Below, piece by piece: positions 1 to 6,907 of a stretch of 14,626 bases of DNA. Position numbers and translations under genes: made by a program. The notes beneath the pieces were generated by a model. The model worked only from the letters and a program-made list of their open reading frames with translations. It did no database searches and was not told where the DNA came from. Each line of letters starts with the position of its first letter. Position 1 is the first letter of the stretch. The DNA comes from an uncultured Marinicella sp. (lineage in GTDB: Bacteria; Pseudomonadota; Gammaproteobacteria; Xanthomonadales; Marinicellaceae): the NCBI GenBank assembly GCA_938008005.1, contig CALLLZ010000094.1, positions 1 to 14,626 on the forward strand. The letters are read 5' to 3'.

Positions 1-1
1 T

Positions 2-967
2 TTATTAAGGGCTATGGCTGGTCTGGATTTTCACCCTAATTCTGTTTTCAACCTGAATGGAGTTGAGTTACAAAACAATGAGGTATTTATCCCTGCAGAA
101 CAACGTCAAGTGGCTTTGGTATTTCAAGATTTGGCGCTCTTTCCACATTTAAATGTGGAACAGAACATCCGTTACCCCATTGAACGAAATCTAAACAAGG
201 GTAAAAATAATTATCAAGACATTATTGACACCCTTGACATCCATTCGCTGCAACAACGCATGCCTGCTGAACTGTCCGGTGGTGAACAACAAAGGGTTGC
301 AATTGCCAGGGCTTTGATGAGCCAGCCACAACTGCTGTTACTGGATGAAGCAATGAGCGCATTAGATCAAAATAATAAATTCAAAATCATTGCTTATTTG
401 AAGAAAATTCATCAACAATTCAATTTGCCTATGATTGTGGTCAGCCATGATTTGCAAGTGGTAACCCAATTATGTGATCAACTATTGATGATTGATGGTG
501 GTAGTTATCAATTCCATAACTCAATTCATCAGGCAATGTTATCTCATGATTCATCCGTTTTCACCAACCAACAGTTATTGGCCGTTTTTGACGCGCAAGT
601 AGTGGCCAACGATGAAGCTTTTGGATTATCGACGGTGATCACTTCTCAAGGAACCAAATTTTTAGTCAATGGATTATTTAACAAACAACAACCTGTGAGG
701 TTGAATATTCACGCCAAGGATGTTTCTTTGTCATTAACAGCGCCTCAAGACAGCAGTATTTTGAATGTATTAACCGGCAAGATTGTTTCAATCAACGAAG
801 GGTTGGCGTTTGAGTGTTTGGTGACAATCCAAGTAGATAAAGATTTGATGATGAGTTTAATCTCAAAAAAATCGGGATCTAAGTTGGATTTAAAAATTGA
901 TCAAACAGTGTTTTTACAGATCAAAACCAACGCCATTAACTCTGGTGGTAATCTGCTATTGAATTAA
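2..967 (+). CDS. modC: Molybdate ABC transporter ATP-binding protein ModC, 5'-truncated by the window edge
   Basis: ATPase subunit that powers molybdate import with ModB (permease) and ModA (periplasmic binding protein), acting on the cytoplasmic face of the inner membrane. The frame is open to the left edge and reads LLRAMAGLD from base 2, which is the sequence expected just after a Walker A motif, so Walker A and the true start lie outside the window and the ATG at 14 is internal. Visible in order are the Q-loop region (LVFQDLALFPHLNV), the ABC signature LSGGEQQRVAIARAL, Walker B ending LLLLDEAMSALD (Ala where Pro is usual), and the H-loop VVSHD. The last ~110 residues (IHAKDVSLSL, SSILNVLTGKI, FLQIKTNAI) match the Mop/TOBE-type molybdate-sensing domain that separates ModC from other importer ATPases. 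modA and modB are not visible and may lie upstream. Family identification is firm; molybdate rather than tungstate is inferred. Confidence 0.88.
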   Translation, partial: LLRAMAGLDFHPNSVFNLNGVELQNNEVFIPAEQRQVALVFQDLALFPHLNVEQNIRYPIERNLNKGKNNYQDIIDTLDIHSLQQRMPAELSGGEQQRVAIARALMSQPQLLLLDEAMSALDQNNKFKIIAYLKKIHQQFNLPMIVVSHDLQVVTQLCDQLLMIDGGSYQFHNSIHQAMLSHDSSVFTNQQLLAVFDAQVVANDEAFGLSTVITSQGTKFLVNGLFNKQQPVRLNIHAKDVSLSLTAPQDSSILNVLTGKIVSINEGLAFECLVTIQVDKDLMMSLISKKSGSKLDLKIDQTVFLQIKTNAINSGGNLLLN

Positions 968-984
968 AACAACCTGAATGCAGC

Positions 985-1024
985 AATCAAAGCATGTGAA
1001 TAGACTTATCCAAATGCTTTGATT
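985..1024. terminator. Inverted repeat between convergent modC and cotH-like genes
   Basis: An 11-bp perfect inverted repeat (AATCAAAGCAT at 985-995, ATGCTTTGATT at 1014-1024) with an 18-nt loop begins 17 nt after the modC stop and ends 12 nt before the stop of the convergent gene. Its position suits a bidirectional terminator. It is AT-rich, the loop is long, and only a short T-rich stretch follows on the + strand, so termination strength is uncertain. Confidence 0.45.
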
Positions 1025-1036
1025 TTATCGATTTGT

Positions 1037-2758
1037 TTAGTTTTCAAAGCCATTGGCAAAGATGAGGTCATTCAAGGCATCATTAGACGCTTCAAAAGTG
1101 ACCGCTGGTGTGGCGACAAATGCACCCGTCCCGTTGGGTATTCTCGACATGCTGATGTTATCATCTTGTTCTCCATATTCAACGCTGTCGATGACTGATC
1201 CATCTATATATGACAAAATCACTTCACCACCGTCTTTATCCAAGCTGAATTGTGTATGCAAACCAACTTGATCAACATCTTTATCCGCCCAAATAATTAA
1301 ATAACCATTGGCTGGAATTTCAATATTTGGTAATTCCCATTTGTGTTCAAAAGTGCTGGTGTCACTTAAAAAGTAATTTTCTAAGTTAACAACCTGATTG
1401 GTGTTGTTGTACAGTTCTATCCAATCATCAAAATCACCGTCTTGATCACTCCAAGGACTGCCATTGTCATTATCAGCCATAAATTCATTGATAACTAAAC
1501 CTTGTTGAGCCACAGGTGCGGGTAAAACAGCACAGCTATGTCCCTGGTTATTCAAATCGGTTTGAATACTGCTTCTGCGATCAACTATAAATTCTTTCAA
1601 TGATTGAAAAGTACCGCCAATTTGACTGCCAGACCAAGTGGTGCCATTGATATAATCTGTAATGGTTTGAAAAGTGAAAAAATTATTACTTGAATCCCAA
1701 TCATCTTCTATCAACGTAACTTGTGAGTCCATCATGGGTGTTAGCCGACCACTGGTGAAATTGTAGTCCAATAGTTCGCACATATAATCCATAACCCGAG
1801 TCCTTAATTCTGGTGTATTAAATATTCTGTTGTTCAAAACTTTGCCTAAACTGTTTTGAATTAAATCTAAATCATTAGAGCCAATGGTGTTCCTATCAAA
1901 TGCAAAATTATAATCCCAGGGCACCCAATGGATTTTATCGGACCTGGGTTCGTGGTACATATACCAATTCCTTCCATGATCAAGGTGAGAGTCCCAGTTG
2001 TTAATCAAAATATCTATGGCGACTATTCGTAAATATTCATCCAAATGGAAAATATCTGTGAAATCATCTTCAAACTCAATATCAGTCGCATTGTTAATAA
2101 AATCAATAAAACCAAGGAATTTGCTCCAATCATTGTCCTCTTCATTGGTTTGTAATTCAAAGCTATAACTGCTTGGATCATTGCCCAACCAACTTAAATC
2201 TGAGTTACCTTGATTTTTCCATAAATTACCATCGTTATCAGCAAAGTTGCGTTTCAAATACCTTTTATCAATCTGCTCAATCATGCCATACACCCCCCAA
2301 TACACGTCGTTGATGTACAGTTTGGTATGGGCCACTCTGGGGCCAGGGATTCCGTGAAATCTGAACATCTCATAAGCCAATAGATCTTTAACCATGGCAG
2401 GGTCACCCACACCATTCATCAAATTCAATTTTCTAACACCATCGTACTCACGATCTTCAATGAATTCATTGAATTTCAACTTCAAAGGTTTTTTCGTGGT
2501 ATTGACAAAAAAATTGGAAGAAAAGCCTTTTTGCCTAACGCCCACTTCTAATAATTCATTGCCATCAATTTCTACCGTTGTGGTTTGATAAGGAATGTCA
2601 CCACCGGCCTGCCAATCATCACCCAACACTTGCCAAAAGTTGGGGTCTGTAGAAGTGATTCTGATTTCATGTAAATATGAATTATCAAACAATGAATACT
2701 GTGCTTTCACTGTCAGCGAGAAACACACCAAAATAATCAAACCAAAAAACTTTTTCAT
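1037..2758 (-). CDS. Secreted CotH-kinase family protein with C-terminal lamin-tail domain
   Basis: A 573-aa exported protein. It has a signal peptide (MKKFFGLIILVCFSLTVKA, cleavage after about residue 19), a CotH kinase domain (about 25-400), a lamin-tail domain (LTD, about 420-550) and a short tail ending IFANGFEN. CotH features seen are the substrate-side motif VRQKGFSS near 74-81, NNWDSHLDHGRNWY (Asp256, His258, Asn264) and WVPWDYNFAFD (Asp282, Asp288), matching the D-x-H and D-x-D-like active-site segments of this atypical protein-kinase fold. LTD features are LVINEFMADN, DDWIELYN and GYLIIWADKD. The ATG at 2758 is chosen because AAGGG lies 8 nt upstream and the signal peptide starts there; an in-frame TTG at 2779 would put seven charged or polar residues in front. 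Bacillus CotH phosphorylates spore-coat proteins; in Gram-negative bacteria CotH-LTD proteins are cell-surface or secreted with mostly unknown substrates. It lies 224 nt downstream of eno and probably has its own transcription. Confidence 0.85.
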   Translation of the reverse strand: MKKFFGLIILVCFSLTVKAQYSLFDNSYLHEIRITSTDPNFWQVLGDDWQAGGDIPYQTTTVEIDGNELLEVGVRQKGFSSNFFVNTTKKPLKLKFNEFIEDREYDGVRKLNLMNGVGDPAMVKDLLAYEMFRFHGIPGPRVAHTKLYINDVYWGVYGMIEQIDKRYLKRNFADNDGNLWKNQGNSDLSWLGNDPSSYSFELQTNEEDNDWSKFLGFIDFINNATDIEFEDDFTDIFHLDEYLRIVAIDILINNWDSHLDHGRNWYMYHEPRSDKIHWVPWDYNFAFDRNTIGSNDLDLIQNSLGKVLNNRIFNTPELRTRVMDYMCELLDYNFTSGRLTPMMDSQVTLIEDDWDSSNNFFTFQTITDYINGTTWSGSQIGGTFQSLKEFIVDRRSSIQTDLNNQGHSCAVLPAPVAQQGLVINEFMADNDNGSPWSDQDGDFDDWIELYNNTNQVVNLENYFLSDTSTFEHKWELPNIEIPANGYLIIWADKDVDQVGLHTQFSLDKDGGEVILSYIDGSVIDSVEYGEQDDNISMSRIPNGTGAFVATPAVTFEASNDALNDLIFANGFEN

Positions 2759-2897
2759 AAAAACAACCCTTATATGCAAGCCACTAAGGCATACATTCTA
2801 AACAATATAATTGGAAAATGCTGTTAAGAGTGGCGATTACTTAGTTATGAGGTTTTGAAAAAAGGGGTGTAATGAGCATGTGAAAGAGGCTAAATAA

Positions 2898-2952
2898 GCT
2901 ATAAACAACTGACTTTATTTATTAGAAGGCATTTTTGCCAGTAGTTTATAGC
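2898..2952. repeat. Long inverted repeat in the eno-cotH intergenic gap
   Basis: GCTATAAACAACTG (2898-2911) and CAGTAGTTTATAGC (2939-2952) pair at 13 of 14 positions across a 27-nt spacer. The spacer's right end and the start of the right arm form a small GGCA/TGCC hairpin (2928-2939). The repeat lies 10-64 nt beyond the first hairpin after eno and upstream of the cotH-like gene. It could be a second terminator or RNA-processing stem for the pyrG-kdsA-eno transcript, or a dispersed intergenic palindrome. No T-run follows on either strand. The rest of the 224-nt gap shows no clear gene; I could not place a convincing -35/-10 pair for the cotH-like gene. Confidence 0.5.
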
Positions 2953-2961
2953 CTGAAAATG

Positions 2962-2986
2962 GTAAGCTTTATCAGATAAAGCTTAC
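2962..2986 (-). terminator. Hairpin overlapping the eno stop codon
   Basis: GTAAGCTTTATC (2962-2973) and GATAAAGCTTAC (2975-2986) are perfect 12-nt inverted repeats around a single base, so an 11-bp stem with a 3-nt loop can form. The TAA stop of eno (2985-2983) sits inside the stem. Downstream on the - strand comes CCATTTTC, a weak U-tract. This may be an intrinsic terminator or a 3'-end stabilising hairpin for the operon. Confidence 0.5.
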
Positions 2987-4272
2987 AAAATATTCAACAA
3001 ATCAAAGGCCGCATTTCCTGCATATTTTGCTTCTGAACCCAGTTGCTCTTCGATTCGCAGTAATTGATTGTATTTAGCAATGCGATCCGAACGACACAGT
3101 GAGCCAGTTTTAATTTGTGTGGCTGATGTGGCCACCGCCAAATCGGCAATGGTGTTGTCTTCGGTTTCACCTGATCGATGTGAGATCACTGCGGTATAAC
3201 CTGAGCGGTGGGCTAAATCGATGGCATCAAGGGTTTCAGTTAAAGTACCAATTTGATTGAATTTAATCAGAATTGAATTGGCAATTTTCTTGTCAATCCC
3301 TTCTTTGAATATAGCTGTGTTGGTCACAAACAAGTCATCACCAACCAATTGAACTTTTTCACCCAGCTTCTCAGTTAAATGCTTCCAGCCAGTCCAATCG
3401 GCTTCATCCAAGCCATCTTCAATACTGATGATCGGATATTGATCAACCCATGATGACAAAAAGTCTGTGAATTGTTCTGATGATAATTGCTTATTTTCAC
3501 CTGTAAGGTGATATAAACCATCTTTGTAGAACTCAGAGCTGGCCACATCCAAACCGAGGTAGACCTCTTTACCAATTTTATAACCAGTCTGATGTACAGC
3601 TTCTAATATGGTATCTACCGCTTCAACATTAGAACGTAAATTGGGGGCAAAACCACCCTCATCACCTACAGAAGTTGATAAACCTTTACTTTTTAATACT
3701 TTGGCTAAGGCGTGAAATATTTCTGTGCCACAGCGCAGGGCTTCGGAAAATGAAGTGAAGCCAGTAGGCAGAACCATAAACTCTTGCACATCAACATTAT
3801 TATCCGCATGAGCACCACCGTTAATTATATTCATCATCGGCACAGGTAATACGAAATCATCAACAGTTGAAATACTTTGATACAAGGGGATCCTTTTATC
3901 ATTTGCTACCGCATGGGCATTGGCTAAAGAAATACCCAGCAATGCATTGGCACCCAGGTTACCTTTATTATCTGTACCGTCGAGGCCTAACATGGCTTGA
4001 TCCAATCCAGTTTGGTCATTTGAATCACGACCAACCAATGCTTCCGCCAAAGTGGTATTCACATTGTTGACAGCTTTTTTAACACCTTTGCCCAAGTAAC
4101 GACTTTTATCACCATCCCGCAATTCAATGGCTTCACGTGCTCCCGTTGATGCTCCTGATGGGACAATGGCACGTCCAAATGCTCCTGAGTCTAAAGTCAC
4201 TTCTGCCTCTAAAGTTGGGTTGCCACGTGAATCCAGAACTTCTCTGGCGTGAATGTGCTTAATTCCACTCAT
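2983..4272 (-). CDS. eno: Enolase (phosphopyruvate hydratase)
   Basis: Converts 2-phosphoglycerate to phosphoenolpyruvate in glycolysis; in many Gram-negative bacteria it is also a subunit of the RNase E degradosome. The protein is 429 aa, close to the 432 aa of the E. coli enzyme. Conserved elements seen are REVLDSRGNPTLE (10-22), the mobile loop SGASTG (39-44), GGAHADNN with His155, SVGDEGGFAPN with the catalytic Glu205, metal ligands Asp242, Glu285 and Asp312, ILIKFNQIG with catalytic Lys337, and SHRSGETED (364-372). Start chosen at MSGIKHIHAR, where AGGAAG lies 6 nt upstream; a longer frame begins 14 codons earlier (4314) but would add non-conserved residues and extend the overlap with kdsA. 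The chosen start overlaps the kdsA 3' end by 14 nt, so translation is probably coupled. pyrG-kdsA-eno is a known gammaproteobacterial order; ftsB, often found after eno, is not here. Confidence 0.97.
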   Translation of the reverse strand: MSGIKHIHAREVLDSRGNPTLEAEVTLDSGAFGRAIVPSGASTGAREAIELRDGDKSRYLGKGVKKAVNNVNTTLAEALVGRDSNDQTGLDQAMLGLDGTDNKGNLGANALLGISLANAHAVANDKRIPLYQSISTVDDFVLPVPMMNIINGGAHADNNVDVQEFMVLPTGFTSFSEALRCGTEIFHALAKVLKSKGLSTSVGDEGGFAPNLRSNVEAVDTILEAVHQTGYKIGKEVYLGLDVASSEFYKDGLYHLTGENKQLSSEQFTDFLSSWVDQYPIISIEDGLDEADWTGWKHLTEKLGEKVQLVGDDLFVTNTAIFKEGIDKKIANSILIKFNQIGTLTETLDAIDLAHRSGYTAVISHRSGETEDNTIADLAVATSATQIKTGSLCRSDRIAKYNQLLRIEEQLGSEAKYAGNAAFDLLNIL

Positions 4273-5101
4273 TGGTTTCTTCCTGTAATGGTTTTGATTT
4301 AATGGTTTGGTCAATGATTTTTAAAGTTTCTAACAAGCCTGCCATTTGGTCTAGTTTAACCGCATTGGGGCCATCACTTTTGGCATTGGCAGGGTCTGGA
4401 TGGGTCTCCATAAATAAACCAGAAATACCCACTGCGGTAGCAGCTCGAGCCAATACCGGTACATGTTCACGTTGACCACCCGATGTACCGCCTTGGCCAC
4501 CAGGCAATTGTACCGAATGGGTTGCATCGAAAACAATCGGACAGCCTGTCTCACGCATTACCGCTAAAGAACGCATATCTGAAACCAGGTTGTTGTAACC
4601 GAAACTGGCACCACGTTCGCACACCATAATTTGTTGGTTGCCTGTTGATTGCGCTTTTTCGATCACATTTTTCATATCCCATGGTGCCATGAATTGGCCT
4701 TTTTTGATGTTCACTGGTTTACCAGCATTACAAACACGAAGAATAAAATTGGTTTGTCGAGCCAGAAAAGCCGGTGTTTGTAAGACATCAACCACATCAG
4801 CCACCTCTTCAATGGGTGAGTCATCGTGTACATCAGTGATAACAGGAACACCAATTTGCTTTTGGACTTCAGCCAAGATATTCAAACCTGTTTCCATACC
4901 CAAACCTCGAAATGAGTTCAGTGAAGTGCGATTGGCTTTATCAAATGACGATTTGAAAATAAAAGGAATGCCCAAGCGATCAGTAACTTCTTTTAGATGC
5001 CCTGCGGTATCAATGGCTAATTGCATAGATTCAATCACACAAGGCCCTGCAATCAAGAAAAAAGGTTGATCTAAGCCGGCTTTAAAATGACATAATTTCA
5101 T
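4259..5101 (-). CDS. kdsA: 3-deoxy-8-phosphooctulonate synthase (Kdo-8-phosphate synthase)
   Basis: Condenses phosphoenolpyruvate with arabinose-5-phosphate to give Kdo-8-phosphate, the first committed step to Kdo for the lipopolysaccharide inner core; cytoplasmic. At 280 aa it has the usual length. Seen are IAGPCVIES (18-25), FKSSFDKANRTS (49-60), APWDMKN (139-145), FGYNNL, FDATHSVQLPGGQGG (191-205) and METHPDP (231-237). Cys21 in the GPCxIES segment is the residue that marks metal-dependent members (Asn in the metal-independent E. coli enzyme), with further candidate ligands His195, Glu232 and Asp243; the loop S-D-G-P-N-A (242-247) instead resembles the metal-independent class. Start ATG at 5101 with a weak TGAGAA 6 nt upstream. 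It follows pyrG by 39 nt and overlaps eno. Its product needs CTP, made by PyrG, for activation by KdsB. Confidence 0.96.
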   Translation of the reverse strand: MKLCHFKAGLDQPFFLIAGPCVIESMQLAIDTAGHLKEVTDRLGIPFIFKSSFDKANRTSLNSFRGLGMETGLNILAEVQKQIGVPVITDVHDDSPIEEVADVVDVLQTPAFLARQTNFILRVCNAGKPVNIKKGQFMAPWDMKNVIEKAQSTGNQQIMVCERGASFGYNNLVSDMRSLAVMRETGCPIVFDATHSVQLPGGQGGTSGGQREHVPVLARAATAVGISGLFMETHPDPANAKSDGPNAVKLDQMAGLLETLKIIDQTIKSKPLQEETNEWN

Positions 5102-5140
5102 ATTTATTCTCAGGTTGTTATTTTCTGTGTTCGTGATTCA

Positions 5141-6781
5141 TTAGGCAGCCTCTGACCTATTTTTACTGGCCAATGCAGCTGCAATGTAATGAGTGAACAA
5201 CGGATGTCCATCTCTGGGTGTTGAGTTAAATTCAGGATGAAACTGACAAGCCAAAAACCATGGATGCTCTGGTAACTCAACGATTTCTACCAACTTAGAA
5301 TCTTCTGAGTGACCAGAAAAAACCATACCTGCCTTACTCAATGGTTCAGCGTAATTATTATTAAATTCATAGCGATGGCGATGACGTTCAGAGATTAATT
5401 CGTTGCCATAAACTTGACGGGCCAAAGAGTCTTTTGCTAACAATGAATTTTGCGCACCTAAACGCATGGTACCACCCAAATCAGATTGTGATGAACGAAT
5501 TTCTTTTTGACCTTCTCGATCCATCCATTCAGTGATTAAGCCGATCACTGGATGTGGCGTTTGCTCGTTATTCTCAGTGGTGTTGGCATCGGTTAATCCA
5601 CAGACGTTGCGGGCATAATCAATCACCGCTGCATGCATGCCATAACAAATACCCAGATAAGGAATCTCATTTTCACGAGCAAATCCTACAGCAAAAATCT
5701 TGCCTTCAAAACCGCGATTACCAAATCCACCAGGAACCAAAATGGCATCGACATCATTAAATACAGCACCATCTCTTGAATGACCCAATCCTTCTGAGTC
5801 AATGTGTTTAATTTTAACCTTGGTTTGGTTTGGAATACCCGCATGTCGCAAAGCTTCATTCAATGATTTATAAGCATCGGAATGATCCAAGTATTTACCT
5901 ACCATACCAACTGTGACTTGATGTTGGGTGTTGGCTTCTGCAGCAACCACACGTTGCCACTCAGACAAATCAGTGGGTTGGCAGCTCAAACCAAATCGCT
6001 CAATAACTAAATCATCAAAACCTTCTTTACTCAATTCCTCTGGAATTTGATAAATGTTGCCGCAATCCATGACTGGAATGACTGCTCGAGCTTCAACGTT
6101 GGTAAATAAAGCAATTTTTTGCAATTCCTCTCTTGGAATAGGGTGCTCAGCACGACACAATAACACATCTGGTTGAATACCAATCGAGCGCAATTCTTTG
6201 ACTGAATGTTGGGTTGGTTTGGTTTTTAATTCACCCGCTGCACTGATATAAGGCACCAAGGTTAAATGTACAAATAAAGCGTTATTTCGGCCTTCTTCAA
6301 CGCCCATTTGTCTGATCGCTTCCATAAATGGCAGAGATTCAATATCCCCTACAGTACCACCAATTTCAACCATGATCACATCAAAGCCCATCGCCGCTTT
6401 TCTGACTTTTGATTTAATTTCATCGGTGATGTGTGGAATTACTTGAACTGTACCACCTAAGTAATCTCCGCGCCGCTCTTTACGAATCACATTTTCGTAA
6501 ATTTGGCCTGAGGTATAGTTGTTATCACGAGACATCTTGGTACGCACAAAACGTTCATAATGGCCCAAGTCCAGATCAGTTTCAGCTCCATCTTCAGTCA
6601 CAAAAACCTCACCGTGCTGGAATGGACTCATGGTGCCAGGATCGACATTGATGTAGGGGTCTAATTTCATCATGGTCACACGCAGTCCGCGTGCTTCAAG
6701 GAGCGAGGCCAAGGATGCCGCCGCTATGCCCTTTCCAAGAGATGAAACCACACCACCAGTGACAAAAACAAATTTAGTCAT
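5141..6781 (-). CDS. pyrG: CTP synthase (glutamine-hydrolysing)
   Basis: Makes CTP from UTP, ATP and glutamine, the last step of pyrimidine nucleotide synthesis; cytoplasmic. The protein is 546 aa (E. coli 545). The N-terminal synthetase domain (1-~267) has the P-loop region TGGVVSSLGKG (8-18), SPFQHGEVFVTEDGAETDLD (52-71), EIGGTVGDIES (139-149) and the UTP-site segment KTKPTQHSVKELR (186-198). The class I glutamine amidotransferase domain (~290-540) has the oxyanion segment PGGFGNRG, the nucleophile Cys379, and His515/Glu517 in CQFHPEF, all matching E. coli numbering. The nucleophile elbow reads GICYGMH, where GICLGMQ is usual in CTP synthases. Start ATG at 6781 is the conserved MTKFVFVTGG start, though no strong ribosome binding site precedes it. 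A strong promoter lies 36 nt upstream. It is the first gene of the probable pyrG-kdsA-eno operon. Confidence 0.98.
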   Translation of the reverse strand: MTKFVFVTGGVVSSLGKGIAAASLASLLEARGLRVTMMKLDPYINVDPGTMSPFQHGEVFVTEDGAETDLDLGHYERFVRTKMSRDNNYTSGQIYENVIRKERRGDYLGGTVQVIPHITDEIKSKVRKAAMGFDVIMVEIGGTVGDIESLPFMEAIRQMGVEEGRNNALFVHLTLVPYISAAGELKTKPTQHSVKELRSIGIQPDVLLCRAEHPIPREELQKIALFTNVEARAVIPVMDCGNIYQIPEELSKEGFDDLVIERFGLSCQPTDLSEWQRVVAAEANTQHQVTVGMVGKYLDHSDAYKSLNEALRHAGIPNQTKVKIKHIDSEGLGHSRDGAVFNDVDAILVPGGFGNRGFEGKIFAVGFARENEIPYLGICYGMHAAVIDYARNVCGLTDANTTENNEQTPHPVIGLITEWMDREGQKEIRSSQSDLGGTMRLGAQNSLLAKDSLARQVYGNELISERHRHRYEFNNNYAEPLSKAGMVFSGHSEDSKLVEIVELPEHPWFLACQFHPEFNSTPRDGHPLFTHYIAAALASKNRSEAA

Positions 6782-6816
6782 ATTGGGTGAAATAGTTGTG
6801 CTCAGAAAGGACGTGT

Positions 6817-6845
6817 ATTATATCGATGGGTGATTTATTTAGCAA
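6817..6845 (-). promoter_or_regulatory. Sigma70-type promoter for pyrG-kdsA-eno
   Basis: On the - strand TTGCTA (6845-6840) is separated by exactly 17 bp from TATAAT (6822-6817), a perfect -10 box. Predicted transcription start is near 6810, giving a leader of about 29 nt before the pyrG ATG. No G-run typical of reiterative-transcription control of Gram-positive pyrG is present. The assignment rests on box match and position only. Confidence 0.72.
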
Positions 6846-6851
6846 CAGACT

Positions 6852-6882
6852 TAATAACTATTCGGCTTTCGAATATTTATTA
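6852..6882 (-). terminator. Hairpin downstream of deoA
   Basis: TAATAACTATTCG (6852-6864) pairs with CGAATATTTATTA (6870-6882) at 12 of 13 positions around a 5-nt loop. It starts 25 nt after the deoA stop on the - strand and ends just upstream of the pyrG -35 box, so it could separate deoA from pyrG. There is no T-tract after the stem, so intrinsic termination is uncertain. Confidence 0.4.
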
Positions 6883-6907
6883 TTACTTAAAATTAATGAC
6901 TTAAGTC

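Noticed and set aside
2759..2779. Upstream TTG start for the CotH-family gene
   Set aside because: It overlaps the AAGGG ribosome binding site of the ATG at 2758 and would place extra residues ahead of a normal signal peptide.
4273..4314. Longer enolase N-terminus starting at 4314
   Set aside because: The 14 added residues are not part of the enolase fold, and a good AGGAAG site precedes the MSGIKHIHAR start.
4638..5069. 143-codon open frame on the + strand
   Set aside because: It lies entirely antisense within kdsA, whose frame is strongly conserved; its translation has no recognisable domain.
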